In this document: piece by piece, positions 22,924 to 35,150 of the stretch
Numbering within the stretch: position 1 is the stretch's first letter
Layout of the letters: each line of letters begins with the position of its first letter
Source: Henricia sp. BOLD:AAB3569
Lineage: Eukaryota; Echinodermata; Asteroidea; Spinulosida; Echinasteridae
Assembly: GCA_037783545.1 (NCBI GenBank)
Contig: JBBELK010000560.1
Location: 62,001 to 126,000 of the forward strand
Reading direction: 5' to 3'
DNA: 64,000 nt
Notes under the pieces: generated by a model
Seen by the model: only the letters and a program-made list of their open reading frames with translations
What the model was told of the DNA's origin: nothing
The model's database searches: none
Translations under genes and position numbers: made by a program

Positions 22924-24432
22924 GTGCAGAGGAGCCTCAGCCTCATCGTGAAGAGACTGCCACATTACCTTCAAGCTAAATGGCGTTCCAAGGCAGTGGG
23001 CATTCTAGATGAGACTGGCCGCTACCCGAACATTACTCAGCTTGTCAAGTTTCTCAACAAAGCAGCCAGAGAAGCAAATGATCCGATTTACGGTTTCGAG
23101 GACCGACACCACACAGAGAAATCATCCTCAAAGAAGGGAGTTAACTACAACATCCAAGCCACCAGGGAGTCTGACCAGAGATATCGGGTTGGGACTGACT
23201 CATCCAAGCACCAAGGTGGCAAGACTGAATTGGTGAGGATGAAAGTTTGTCCGCTGTGCTCAGGGGGACATGCGCTCTTGGCCTGTGATGGCTTCAGCAA
23301 AATGTCTCCTGCCGACCGACTCAAAGTGACAAGTAAAAACAAGTTTTGCTTCAATTGTCTCTCCAGTAAGCACTTCTCGAGTCAGGGCCAAGCAGCTCCC
23401 TGTGGTGTCCAAGGGTGCAAAGGAAAACATGCAAAGATGTTGTATGGTGCATTCCAGAGAGCATTTCAGAGAGCAAGTTCTGAAGATGCTAGTGCTTCTA
23501 CTAAGGAGTCTTCTGACGATCAGAAAGTTGGAGCAACTAGCCTTGCTTGTGGGTCCATGCAAGAACACTCCAAGGTAGCCCTACCAGTTGTCGCCGTGAT
23601 GGTGAAAGGTACAGGTAGTGGGGAGTGGCTCAAGACTCATGCTCTTCTGGATCCCGGGAGCAATCGGTCATTTTGTTCAATGGAATTAGTAAAGCTACTG
23701 AGCGTAGAGGGAATCACACAGTCCTTAGCTCTGGACACATTGAACATGAATTCACAGGTTCAAACACTGGTGGTCCCCTTGGACATTTCTGGCATCGTCG
23801 GCAAGGCCATTGCCAGAAAGTCTTTCTGCATTCCCAAGATACACGCTCTGAGAGAGTTTCCCACTCTGCGGGATTCATGTGCCACTCACGAGGAACTGAA
23901 GAAGTTTGAACACTTGAGAGACGTTCCTGTTCCATACATGGCTAAGGAAGGTGTGATGATGTTGATTGGACAAGACGCCCCACAGGCCCTAGTTCCCTTG
24001 GAGGTGAGGCATGGTGCAGAAGGCGAACCCTACGCAGTCAGAACCTGCCTAGGTTGGACGGTGAATGGACCATTAGCCAGTGGGATTCCAACAGCAGCGG
24101 TGTCCAACTTTGTTCACGGAGGCCTTGATTTTCAGGTGGAGCGATTTTGGAGGCTGGACACTGCTGATCTATCAGATGATAGAACCATCTCTCTGGATGA
24201 CAAGAACGCAATCAAGACATGGAATGATTCCATCACCCTTGTCGATGGCCACTACCAGTTGGATATATCGTTCAAGTCAAACCTATCTAACCTGCCTGAC
24301 AACAAGACTGTTGCAGAAAGACGCCTGCAGTGCATTGCCAAGCGATTTGCCAAGGATCCAGAGTTGCACGCAAGATACTGTGCCGAGATCCAAAACCTGA
24401 CAATTGGGGGGGTTTGCCGAAAGGGTACCTGA
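22924..24432 (+). pseudogene. BEL/Pao element 2: Gag zinc knuckles, protease, start of RT region
   Basis: Continues Gag (RSLSLIVKRLPHYLQAKW), then Cys/His-rich knuckles with CPLCSGGHALLACDGF (near 23250) and CFNCLSSKHF (near 23350). The aspartic protease of the DUF1758 type follows, with ALLDPGSNRSFCS (near 23640), the usual BEL variant of the D-S/T-G motif. After it comes VRTCLGWTVNGPL (near 24040), characteristic of the protease-RT linker. The frame ends at 24432 after a shift at the G-run near 24407-24413. Confidence 0.85.
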
Positions 24433-26140
24433 TCATGAGCTGGAAGCATCTCCGGGGCAAACGTGGTACCTGCCTCATCATTGTGTCTTGAATCCCAACA
24501 AGCCTGAAAAGCTTAGAGTCGTCCTCGATTGTGCTGCCAGGTACTGTGATACTTCACTCAACGACCGAGTATTACAGGGGCCGGATATGATGAATAAGTT
24601 AGTAGGTGTACTTCTCCGGTTTCGAGAGCACAAAGTGGGTTTGATGGGAGACATCGAGAAGATGTTCTACCAGGTTGGCGTCTCTAAGGAACACAGAGAT
24701 GTGTTACGTTTCCTGTGGTGGCCTGAAGGAGTCGTTACTAGACCTCCCGAAATATTCCGTATGACGGTCCACCCTTTTGGAGGGGTATGGAGTCCGAGTT
24801 GTGCTGCATTTGCTCTTCGCCGTACAGCGGATGACAATGAGGCAGCTTTCAGCAACGATGCAGTCCTGGCGGTGAAGGAGAACTTTTACGTTGATGATCT
24901 CCTCAAATCCTTCACGTCAGAGGATGATGCGGAAGCCATGGTAAAACAGCTGACACACCTTCTAGCAAAAGGCGGCTTTCGCCTGACTAAGTGGGTCTGC
25001 AGTAGCAGAAAGGTCATGGACTCCATACCGATGGATGAGAGAGCTAAGACTGTCTCAAACCTGGACCTCGACCATGAACGCCTTCCTTTGGAGAGAGCCC
25101 TTGGAGTGCGCTGGGACACTGAATGTGATCAGATCGGAGTCAAGATAAAGATGAGGCGTGGATGCCAGACGAAGAGGGTTCTCTTAAGTATCCTGAGTTC
25201 AGTATATGACCCTCTTGGTTTTCTGTGCCCGTTTGTTCTGACAGCAAAGATCCTATTCCAGGATGAGTGCAGAATAGTTGGCAAGGGCTGGGATAAACCA
25301 TTGGAAGTCAACACGCAAAATCGGTGGGACAAGTGGTTAGATGATCTTCCAAGGTTGGAGCGGTTTGCTGTAAATAGGTGTTTGGTTCCAGGTGAATTTG
25401 GAGTTGTTCGTGAATGCCGTCTGCATCACTTCTCCGACGCTTCACAGGACGCCTATGGCAGTGTTTCCTATGCCCGATTTGTCAACTCTGTTGGTGATGT
25501 CCATTGTAGCTTCCTGATTGGCAAATCACGACTTGCACCACTCAAGACAATGACTATCCCTAGACTAGAGTTATCTGCTGCAGTCATTGGAGTGATGATG
25601 GACCAAATGCTCAGGAGGGAACTTAGGCTGCAGCTGCAAGAGTCAATGTTCTGGACGGACAGCATGTTGGTCCTCCAGTATATCAACAACAAATCCAAAC
25701 GCTTCCAAACCTTTGTTGCTAATAGAGTGGCCACAATCCATGATGGTTCTACCGCCAGTCAATGGAGGCACGTCGACACACAGAGGAATCCTGCTGATGA
25801 CGCATCAAGAGGTCTTGATGCCCAAAGTCTGCTTGACAAGAAACGATGGAAGGAAGGGCCAGACTTCTTGTGGCAGTCTGAGGATAGTTGGCCGGTGACT
25901 CCGAAAGTTCCTAGTCTACAGGAAAAGGACAAGGAAGTTAGAAAAGTAGCACTGTCCCGAGCCGTAGATGTTGCTGAGCAGGATAATCCAGTTGAAAGGT
26001 TGATCAGCAGGTATTCCTCCTTGTGTCGTCTCAGAAAGGCGGTTGCCTGGATCCTCCGCTTCGTCAGATGGCTGCAACGTCCTGAGCCTAGGCATTGGGG
26101 TGAAAAAAGACCCCCGAAGTTGACAGTGGGCGAACTTTAA
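24404..26140 (+). pseudogene. BEL/Pao element 2: reverse transcriptase and RNase H
   Basis: A 578-codon frame beginning after the G-run. RT motifs in order: YLPHHCVLNPNKPEKLRVV, LMGDIEKMFYQV (motif A, Asp near 24650) and FYVDDLLKSF (catalytic YVDD, near 24890). The connection has SILSSVYDPLGFLCPFVL. RNase H has LHHFSDASQDAYGSVSY and WTDSMLVLQYINN. All catalytic residues that I can place are present. Ends in an in-frame TAA (26138-26140), after which the same frame continues. RT/RNase H copy the element RNA into DNA. Confidence 0.9.
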
Positions 26141-26626
26141 GAGGCTGAGCTGGCCATAGTCCGAAGCGTCCAAAGAAGGCACTACAAGGACGAATTCCGT
26201 GAGTTGCTGGCGGGCAAGACATCTGTGCAGAAGCAGAGTCCAGTGTATAGTCTCGCACCCTGTCTTGACGACCATGGGGTATTGAGGCTTGGTGGTAGAC
26301 TTCGACTCTCCCCGGTTATGCCGGCTTGCAAGCACCCAGCAATACTGCCTCGAGATAATCATCTAGCCACTCTACTAGTTCGTCATGCTCATGAATCTTT
26401 GGCAGGCCATTCAGGCAAGGAGCATGTGCTGTCCTTGATAAGGCAACAGTATTGGATTCCCAAAGCGCGACCCTTGATCAATCGCATTCTTAAGAAATGT
26501 GTGCTCTGCAGAAGATTGCGAGGATTACCTGGCGTTCAACGCATGGCCGATCTGCCTGCCTACAGAGTTACTCCAGGTCAACCACCGTTTACCCATGTGG
26601 GTGTAGATTGCTTCGGGCCATTTTAA
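26141..26626 (+). pseudogene. BEL/Pao element 2: integrase zinc domain and core start
   Basis: Same frame as RT after a nonsense codon. HHCC zinc domain: HAHESLAGHSGKEHVL, then KKCVLCRRLRG (26390-26520). The first catalytic aspartate lies in HVGVDCFGPF. An in-frame TAA at 26624-26626 interrupts directly after it. Confidence 0.87.
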
Positions 26627-27485
26627 GTCAAACGAGGCCGGAGCAGAGAAAAAAGGGTATGGCTGCATATTTACCTGTATGTCCATCAGAGCCATCCACC
26701 TGGAGAAGTTGCACACTCTCGATACCAACTCATTCCTCAATGCCTTCCTTAGGTTTGCAGCAAGGAGGGGAACCCCCGAGAAGGTGTACTCCGACAATGG
26801 GACAAACTTTGTTGGAGGAGAAAAGGAGCTGAAGTCGGCTATCGAGCGCCTAGGTCACAGCGAACATACAGAAGCATTCTTACTCAACAGAAAGGTTGAA
26901 TGGCAGTTCAATCCACCAGCAGCCTCCCATATGGGAGGTGTCTGGGAACGTCAGATTCGTACCTGCAGGAAAGTTCTGAACTCACTTCTGTCTGGTCAAG
27001 TGCTTGATGACGAGAAACTCGACACCTTGTTCTGTGAAGTGGAGTCTATAGTAAATGATAGACCCATCACAGCTGTCTCCAATGATCCAAAGGACCTTGA
27101 ACCACTCACACCCAATCATCTGCTGAAGCTTGGACATGGTCATCCGGTGCCACTCCGTGACTTGAAGACAACTGACCAGTATGGGAGACGATGGAAACAT
27201 GTACAGTTCCTAGTTGAGCAGTTCTGGAAGCGTTGGACTGCGGAGTATCTCCCCACACTTCAACGTCGACAACGTTGGGTTGAGGAACGACCCAATTTCA
27301 AGGCTGGTGATCTAGTGTTGGTCAGGGATGACAACATACCCAGGAGTAAGTGGCCTCTGGCTAGGATTTTGAAGACATTCCCTGGAGGAGATGGTCTAGT
27401 AAGGAGCGTGGAAGTGCGGACAGCTTCCGGAAGTCTCGTCAGGCCCATTACTAAGCTGTGCCTGTTGGAAGGTGCTGCGGATTAG
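26627..27485 (+). pseudogene. BEL/Pao element 2: integrase core and C-terminus
   Basis: Continues in a shifted frame from about 26660. IRAIHLEKLHTLDTNSFLNA is followed by the second catalytic Asp in YSDNGTNFVG (near 26793) and the Glu in HMGGVWERQIR (near 26945), completing D,D,E. The C-terminal DUF5641-like domain has FKAGDLVLVRDDNIPRSKW. Ends at TAG 27483-27485. The element has one in-frame set of all domains but at least three frameshifts and two stops. Confidence 0.9.
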
Positions 27486-27610
27486 GCATATAGTTTCCAC
27501 TAGTCTTTGGATCCAGTTGTTTGCTGTTAAGGCATCATGCTAACGTTCCAGTGTGATGTTATTGTTTTAGGTTTTCTGTTAAGCCTAGTTACATAATGAT
27601 GATACAATCA

Positions 27611-27965
27611 CGCAGCTACTGGGCATATATATGGCTTTCTGGACCAACAAATTCTTCAAATTCTTAAAAAAAAACATCTAACAGGGAAGTTTTTTGCGTG
27701 TAAACGTATGGAGCAAACAATCGTGTTGACTTCTCTTTCCCAGGATGCGTCACGGGGTCACGCGCATATCATAAATACCTAATTAGCGTTTCAGAAATCG
27801 CGAAAATCTCATTTTCGAAAAGCGCACTTTTGCTTGCAATTGATCCACTTAAAACCGACAATTAAAAAATAATAAAAATCCACGTCGGCAAGAGGGTTGT
27901 TTGGACTATCGAAAAAAAAAGCCTAAATGCTGGATTTTCGTCAAGGGGGATTCTTCCTCTTTAAA
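27611..27965. repeat. 355-bp direct repeat, copy 1
   Basis: Begins near cacgcagctactgggcatat and ends near gtcaagggggatt. It recurs at 29463-29815 in the same orientation with roughly 90% identity by eye. Non-coding. It could be one LTR of a small non-autonomous element or a dispersed repeat; no clean TSD is seen. Confidence 0.75.
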
Positions 27966-29462
27966 TTAGAGTTAAAGGTCTAATTTTGGGGAGCCATGTT
28001 GATGCAGATGTATCACATTTAGCCTGTTATAGCGCCTTCACGCATCTAGTGTACTTAGTGGAGTAGAGAAACCCCAACTCATGCTGTGGAAGTCATGTTT
28101 TTGCATGAATCTTGCGACGTTTTTGGAAGTTTGAGACTAAATTATTGATTTTAATGGATCCTATAGTAGACTTAAAGGATACAAGGAGTTTTCACGGAGC
28201 CTGGAGCCAAGAATGATTGATCTGGATTAAAGGCTTCTGTCGAGACCCTTGCGAACTCTAGCAGCTGTACTTCGAAGAAGTCTACAGTCTAGTACAGTCT
28301 GTTGTACGAGTCTGATCTGTCGTCCGGTGGCATACGCTGCTTATCGCTGGGTGTATTCCTGACAGGAAAAATGATGTCGAAATGTCGGACTAATTTAGGG
28401 TACGAAGACTAATTAAAAGACGAATTGTTTTTCGGAATTGACTCATTAATTCTTTTTTTTGGATGACTAATTAATTTGTTTGGAAGACTAACTAAATTTA
28501 AAAAATGACTAATCATCCGAACAATTTTTAAAGACTAATTATTATCAGCACAAATGTAATGACTAATCTTTCGACTGGATGACTAAATAAAGATTATTCA
28601 AATTATACCATGAAATGACTAACTTTTTTTCGTCAAATGACTACTTAGCTTTTACAGTGTAGTTGCTCGTATAATCCCCTTGAACATGACCATGTCAGCT
28701 GTTCCGACCTATCCTCACTTATGGTGTAAGTTAAAACAAGGTAGGCTATGTTGTCATTTTACATTGTACTATAACTTCGGTAATCATCTTAATTAGCAGG
28801 TCGGACACATAAGCTGTAAATCGATGCCTACTTAACCCTTTTGGGTACAGTGGAGTCATTAAACAGCTAGAATCCCCCCTTCCACATTTTTTAGTTTTTC
28901 TGTTTATCATGGAGGTGTATGTGTCTACAACACCATCACAACTTGTTTTTCACAAAAAATCGACAGACTTTTGCTTAAAACGTAAAGCAGTTCCGACCCT
29001 CTTCACCCGAATTATGAAACGCTCGAGGTCACTCGGCTTGTTTATCAACAGGGTGTTGACGTCATCCTGAGAAACATACAAAACGGTCTGTGCAGTATTG
29101 AATGGAAAATACACGAAGTGAATGTTTATCATGCCTATTTTGTCCTTGTAATTCAAAATACAAACGTGAAAAACATTTCATGTAATAAGACAGCAATCTA
29201 CTATTACCTGTTTTGTGAAAAAACGATGAAATTGTGGCTCACAGTGCTCTCTTTTGAAGTAAATACTGGTGCATTGCGACTGGTGGTTTTGTCACGGAAC
29301 GAATGGCATTCACAGCGGTCTGTGTACGGCGTAGTTTCCACGTGTTTGGACATCGGCCGTACAAGTTATAGAATGAGCGACTCATTTTTCTCTCTCTTGG
29401 TAATAGAAAAGAAAATCTTTCTGCTCTTTTTTTGTTCATAGTGTCTGGTAAAACATGCAACC
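27966..29462. repeat. non-coding spacer with GACTAAT-type repeats
   Basis: Between the two 355-bp repeats. The stretch 28390-28640 contains many copies of gactaat or close variants at irregular 20-40-bp spacing. Open frames up to 107 codons (29118-29441) have no recognisable domain. No primer-binding site or polypurine tract is convincing. Confidence 0.5.
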
Positions 29463-29815
29463 ACGCAGCTACTAGGCATATCTCTGGCTTTTTGGAACAA
29501 CAAAATTCTTCAAAAAAGACCATCTAACAGAGACGGTTTTCCAAGTTTTTTGCGTGTAAACGTATGGAGCTAACAATCGTGTTGACTTCTCTTTCTCAGG
29601 ATTGCGTCACGAGGTCACGCGCATATCATGAATACCTATTGAGCGTTTCAGAAATCGCGAAAATCTCATTTTCGAAAAGCGCACTTTTGCTTGCAATTTA
29701 TCCACTTAAAACCGACAATTAAAAAAAAAAAAAAAAATCCACGTTGGCAAGAGGGATGTTTGGACTATCGTAAAAAGCCTTAATGCTGGATTTTCGTCAA
29801 GGGGGATTTTTCCTC
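29463..29815. repeat. 355-bp direct repeat, copy 2
   Basis: Second copy of 27611-27965. It differs by a longer A-run near 29720 and scattered substitutions. Confidence 0.75.
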
Positions 29816-29892
29816 TCTAACAACTGCAAAAAACAAGAGCAAAACAGTTTATACACCAAGCGCCTAAAATCGCTTTTTGCTCACTTATATTG

Positions 29893-30080
29893 TAGTGAAA
29901 CCTGTACAGTATATCACCCTCGGGACAGTAACAAACAAAGCCACTATAAACAGGTGGCCTCTTTATATAGGTTACTTAAGAATTATACCAATGGCATTCT
30001 GTGGCCACTATAAACAGGTGGCCTGTTTATCAAGGTGGTCTTAACATCATACCTCCATGGTCCTAATAACAGGTTTCACT
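29893..30080. mobile_element. MITE with CAGTGAAACCTGT-like ends
   Basis: The left end agtgaaacctgtacag and the right end aacaggtttcact are inverted repeats with TA-containing flanks. Inside are two direct copies of ccactataaacaggtggcct (near 29940 and 30004). The ends resemble pogo/Tigger-type Tc1-mariner termini (CAGTG...). Non-coding. Confidence 0.55.
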
Positions 30081-30790
30081 GTACAACTATTTGTTTACTT
30101 TCTAACTTTAAAATGTTCAGAGGGTGTCCATAAGAGGACCAGGCAAATCGTGGCAAGGTGGGAGTCGGCACATTTTGGTAAAATTTGGTGGGTAGGTGGG
30201 CTATTGGGAGCCTTAAACTTTTACCAAGTTTTAGGCCAATCCAATCTCCGTACCACAAATGAGAGCCCAAATTATATTTTACTTGTAATGGTTGGGCTAG
30301 TTTCGCTATTTTGGGCTACATAACTTCAAACGCTTGCTGCTGAACAATGGAAAGCCGTAGAGCAATCAAACTTGCAGGGGTTTTGGGGTTGTATCCTGAC
30401 CTATTTAGGGAACTAAAAATCAAGAAACAAAATACTCATAAAAGGCAACGGTAATACGTTATTAAATATGTTACTAAATATGTTACACATTATGTGTCAT
30501 GTTTGAGCCACCGAACTGTCATCAGTGCAGGTCCTTTAGTAATGAATTTGTTTGTGAAAGAGTGTTGGTATGGTGTTTTTTTTGGCAGCACTAATAAAAA
30601 CATTGTCGGCAGTTTTTAGTATGGTGTGGTGGGACGTCAATTTTCCTCAAAAGCTAATTAGACTGGAGTCGATGCATTTGAGAGGAAGCAGACAACGAGG
30701 AACTCAACAAGGGACTTACATTTGCATGTTTTTCCAAATGTGAGGGAATGCGGGTTAGGGTGGGCTCAAAGCAGCAGGCTAGGGCTGTGC
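30081..30790. other. no gene recognised
   Basis: AT-rich sequence without supportable features. Confidence 0.5.
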
Positions 30791-30794
30791 ATTA

Positions 30795-31110
30795 TGCAAT
30801 ATGATCATGAGGTGAGGTGGGGTGGCCGAGTGGGGGTGAGGCAGGGTGGAGATGCATGGCAGGGCATTGGGGGTAAGGTGGTGGGCGGAGGGCAGGTGAC
30901 AGGTGGCAGAGGTGGGGAGGCATGGCAGGGGGTGGGGTGAAGTAATGGAAATTGGGCGCACACACCATTGTTACTAACAATGGGGTTACAATGAACACGT
31001 ACATGTTTTTGCTCATAGTGAGAGGCAAGGTGGTAATTGGGTGTGGGATGGCATTTGGTTGGTGCAGGGGCGAGGCGTGTTCTTATAATGGTGATGTACC
31101 CCAGGCCGGC
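30795..31110. repeat. G-rich degenerate minisatellite
   Basis: Irregular repeats of ggtggggtg, gcatggcaggg and ggtggcagaggtgggg on the plus strand. The reverse strand reads as Pro/His-rich pseudo-ORFs. Confidence 0.6.
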
Positions 31111-31153
31111 AGGGGTGAGGGGCATGACAAGTCTCTACAGTCCACAATGCTCC

Positions 31154-32260
31154 TCACTGCATCTGCAAGAATCTGTCTTTCACCCATTTCCACACTGTTC
31201 TCAATATACATGTAAGAGAGATCTTGGATAGTACATGTAGAATCCCTGATTTCTGCAGGACAGTGAGACGGGAAAAGTAACTTGTTATTTGCTGGACAGT
31301 CAACCAGTCGTCTTTGCGGAACTGCCTTTCCAGACGCCAGGACACCGTTTCTTCGTTTTCATTTGTTCCTGTTTCAACTCCAACAGTGAACTGATCAAGC
31401 AAAACAAGTTCTTTATTTCCTGTGAGAACCTGCACATTTTGCGAACCCATCCACACTCGAGGGGCTGGGACATGGAGGCAGAAGCTGTTGTTGAACTTTC
31501 CGTAAGACCACCTTTATCATAATGAGAGGTACCAAGTGGCATCTCACCAACCTTTTCAGCCCATCGACGTGCAATCTGGTCAAAACGAGATTCCCGAACC
31601 GGACGAAACATATGTTGAGAACTGAACATCTTTTTCTTGATAAATTGGTCCTGTCAATACTTTGGTTTCAGTGTACTATCCAACAGAGTAAACGGTCTTC
31701 AGTGGGTCGTTTGATCAGCTTTGCATATGGGTGGAACTAGTTCTCGTGTTGTAAGCAAGCCAGGACACACTCCACCTTCCTCAAATCAGAAATGTGTATA
31801 GTTGGTAACACCTGGCCATCTGAGAGCTCCACGTGAAGAAGGCATGTCACTGATTGTCACAACGGCGGCATAGCATCCCCACACTATTATAAGACTCCAA
31901 GGCAGTGTGCATATCATCAGCAGTGAGTACGTTGTTTCCTTCATTTACCTAACTCTCGATATGGGCTTTCATTGGTGCAATCTTGCGATCACATGTCTTT
32001 CTTGCATGCACCTCAGAGAAGTCATACCTTGAAATGTTGATGCTCGCTTTTCTTGAGAGATCAGCCATGTACATGGTAAGAGGTGCACAATGGTAACAGC
32101 CTGCATTATCTGACCTGATATAGTCTGCATCAATTTTCGGGCGTCTTCGTTTGAGCTCATCAAGCAAGAAGGCCTAATTCTGAAAGCACCCTCCACCAAT
32201 TCTGGGTACATTACTGGATTACATGGACGAAGCACATAATCTGCAAATGGGGGGGGGGGG
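31154..32260 (-). pseudogene. remnant of an uncharacterised invertebrate protein
   Basis: Reverse-strand fragments in several frames. The upstream part (32167-31949) has DADYIRSDNAGCYHCAPL and SINISRYDFSEVHARKTCDR, with an Asp/His-rich pattern reminiscent of a nuclease-like core. The downstream part (31456-31154) has DDWLTVQQITSYFSRLTV. I recall these two blocks, in this order, in long uncharacterised proteins of cnidarians and marine deuterostomes that spread like transposon genes, but no function is known to me. The G24 run at 32249 truncates the upstream side. Confidence 0.5.
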
Positions 32261-32272
32261 GGGGGGGGGGGG
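32249..32272. repeat. poly-G run of 24
   Basis: Uninterrupted G24. Length is likely variable and hard to assemble. Confidence 0.9.
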
Positions 32273-34236
32273 TTAGAGGGGATATAGGGGATAGTCAATA
32301 ACTTCAAGCAACTAACCAAGAATTACAAGCTATAATATGGCATAGTTGTCATTGAAATATCACTGTGAGAGGGCCAACAAATTGCCCGAGTAAGAACTTT
32401 ATTGCTCAATCCATGGCCACAAAAAGTTGCAAAATGTGATCAAGAAATTGCAGGTACCAGCTACACAACATGTGGACTTAATGTTTTCCCGGCGTTAAAT
32501 GGTAAAAATCCCCAAGTAAATTTTACAAACGAACGCCATATTGACGGGAACGTGCAGTGTGGTGACGCCTTCTGTTGGTGCCGCGCTAGTAGGATGGGCG
32601 TGGCTTCAACTCGAATTCGTAGATATATATTCCGCTCCTGACGCCAAGCTAAAAAAACTGACAATATTGTACTTTTTATTTTTGTAGCTGGATAATTGAA
32701 CTGTATTTTCGACCAATATTGAGTTATAGATCAGCGCGTAAAAGATGTGTAGAGCAGAAATAGCCCTTGTATTTGATGTAGAGCGAAAAACGTCTCAAAA
32801 ATTACTACCAGGAAGTACCTCTTTTTAACGAAAAGTGTGATTATTGGTTGAGCTACTCCACTGGATGTCATTGTTCCAGAGAGGGGGTTAAGTGGGCCGG
32901 ATTTGACCTTGATTCGCTGACCCCCCACCTTGCCGATTTTTAAAGATTTTGCATGGTCTTTTCATGGACTGACTTTTTAAATTAACAATATAACATTCTT
33001 ATTTACTTAGATTTAAAGCTAAACTTTACATTTTAAAGTTTTGATCATCTTGAACTGTATCTTTTAAACATGATGAGTAAAACAGCCATTCCTCAGCCAT
33101 ATACGTCACATGTACAATAGATGCAAAATATGTGCATGGCCTACACATTTAAACTAGACATAAGCCAAATAAATGTGTAATTAAGGTTAGGATTAAATAT
33201 AAAATTTCTTAAAATTGGTCGCCTTTAAATTGTTCCCTTTTAGGGAACAAAACAAAATGTATAGGCCGAGCTGTACATGTTCATACTAGATTATAAATAA
33301 GTGAACAGCAAAATGTTATCCCCTTTCACAAAATATGAGAAAATAAACAAACTTTTATCTAAAATGCACTACCTTCATCCCCTCATTTTTTTCTGACTAA
33401 ACCCGCTGACCCGTTTGTCACTTACAACAATAAAGCAGGGTCTACAATTTGACATTTCATTAACCTCGTTTTGTAGCTCTGTATTATACCTTTAAATAGC
33501 TGAGTGAATCTATGAACCCCATTAGCATAATGCAACATTTCTGGATGGTGAAAAAATTACTCGGAAGGTCAAAAAACAAACATTTCTTTCTCGTTTTAAT
33601 ATAGCTGTAATTAGTACATATGATGGATAGCTGTGGCTAATACATGTTGCAACATACATGTACATGAGTGGCAGGATTTCATAAAAACAATAACTACAGC
33701 TGTGGAAGATAATATCAATTTTTCAACATACCCACTGTTCCAACTAACCCGATTCCCCCCTATATCTTAACATTATAGTTGTTGTTGATTCTATGAGAAC
33801 ATTTCCTTCAAATATTTGTTCAATCAGGTTCAACACGGCATAACAAACGTCATCCGGGATGCTGACGGGACGATTTGGTTAGGATAACGTAGCTTTACTG
33901 GGGTTTGTAAGCTTCCAGCATACTCTGCGAGCACTTGGATGTTACAGGGCTGGAATTCAGCTAATATTAGGTTGAATCCTCGGACGAAACCATGATAATA
34001 TCGGGGAAAAACTGTCACAAATCCCACGGCACCGATATACGTGTGCACAAATTCACGCGATAGATGGGCACAACAATGGCGGATATGATGTCGGTGACGT
34101 CACGCAACAGGCTTGTGACGTCAACTGCAACCCAAGAATATCATAGAATTAGCTCATATATTGATTGTAGGAGATAATTTCCTTCAAATCTTTGTTCAAT
34201 GTATACCGAAAAATACCGTGTTTTTTTGTTCGACAG
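32273..34236. other. no gene recognised; probable intronic or intergenic DNA
   Basis: About 2 kb of AT-rich sequence. The stretches around 33803-33828 and 34179-34204 are similar (atttccttcaaat..ttgttcaat), a short direct duplication upstream of the RRM exon. Earlier exons of the RRM gene should lie to the left, but none is recognised here. Confidence 0.4.
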
Positions 34237-34343
34237 TGGCACTGATCAAAAGTAAGCACACCGGTTGCTTCCGGGGATTTGGATTTGTCCATTTTCAGGA
34301 TCCGGAGTCCGCAAAAAATGCCATTCATCTTTTAAATGACACG
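34237..34343 (+). CDS. RRM exon 1 of 2 (host gene)
   Basis: A 107-nt exon. The acceptor is a pyrimidine-rich tract ending tttttttgttcgacag; the donor is acg/gtaagat. It starts in phase 1 and ends in phase 0. It encodes KSKHTGCFRGFGFVHFQDPE and continues SAKNAIHLLN: the RNP1 motif (RGFGFVHF) on beta-3 of an RNA recognition motif and the following helix. The first half of the RRM (RNP2, beta-1) must be in an upstream exon outside what I can recognise. It binds RNA if the gene is real; which RRM protein this is cannot be told from two exons. Confidence 0.8.
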
Positions 34344-34681
34344 GTAAGATCTCTGAGACAAACGTCTAAACGGACAAATCTATAATGTGGGGTTAGGGGC
34401 CGAAAAACATCTTTTTGACATTTCAAAAAGAAGGTTGTTCAATTAGACTACAGTGTCGAGTAATTTTAGCTACAAAGATGCAACAATGTTTCAGAAAACC
34501 AATCATAAGTGTTTCCTCACAAAATTTAAAAATGTTATCACTCTAAAATGTTGGATATTCCTGCAAATCTGCATAAATATCAATACCGAGTATTGAGTCC
34601 TTATATTATAAAAAAAACTATTTCTGATGAACTTCTTAACTCCTACCCTTGTACATGTAATTTTTGTTTGTGTACCTACAG

Positions 34682-34728
34682 GAGTTTTGCGGACAACGGA
34701 TCCGGGTGGAGGCAAGTTCAACAAACAG
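34682..34728 (+). CDS. RRM exon 2 of 2 (host gene)
   Basis: A 47-nt exon after acceptor gtgtacctacag and before donor gttggt. Read in phase 0 directly after the previous exon it gives EFCGQRIRVEASSTN, which is the expected beta-4 and end of the RRM. The fit of phase and fold across the 338-bp intron is strong evidence that both exons are spliced together. Ends in phase 2; the next exon is not found. Confidence 0.75.
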
Positions 34729-34904
34729 GTTGGTGTAAGGGGTAGGGCCACTGGGTGAGCATAGAGAGAAGGGGTGGATTTATATAATGCAAATTTCTCT
34801 TTAACAGCAAACACTTTGTTGCTCAAAATAACGTGACCAACTTTTTGGAGGAATCACACTGAATCAATCGCGGTTTCATTATCATGCAGAGCGTGATTCA
34901 ATTA

Positions 34905-35150
34905 GCCTTTTGGAAGTATGGCGGAACAAAACGAAAGGGCGCAATTTCATTTGGGTATGAATTTTTTTTATCAATTGTATTTCTTTCCAAAAACTTGATT
35001 TAGATGTTGTAATTATAATACATACTAGACAGAATTATAAATAAAATGAATAAGTGTAAAGTGAAAAACTGAGTTATTTTGAATTTTAGTCGATTTTATA
35101 CCCACTGCAAAGTGCGCCCTCCTATTGTGTCCGCCATACTTCAAAAAGGC
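34905..35150. repeat. spaced inverted repeat next to a MITE
   Basis: About 38 bp at 34910-34948 (agccttttggaagtatggcg) recur inverted at 35113-35150, separated by about 160 bp. It directly abuts the MITE at 35151. Confidence 0.7.

Noticed and set aside
33830..34048. Reverse-strand 72-codon open frame near the RRM exon
   Set aside because: No recognisable domain and no convincing splice signals; it lies in likely intron sequence of the plus-strand gene.
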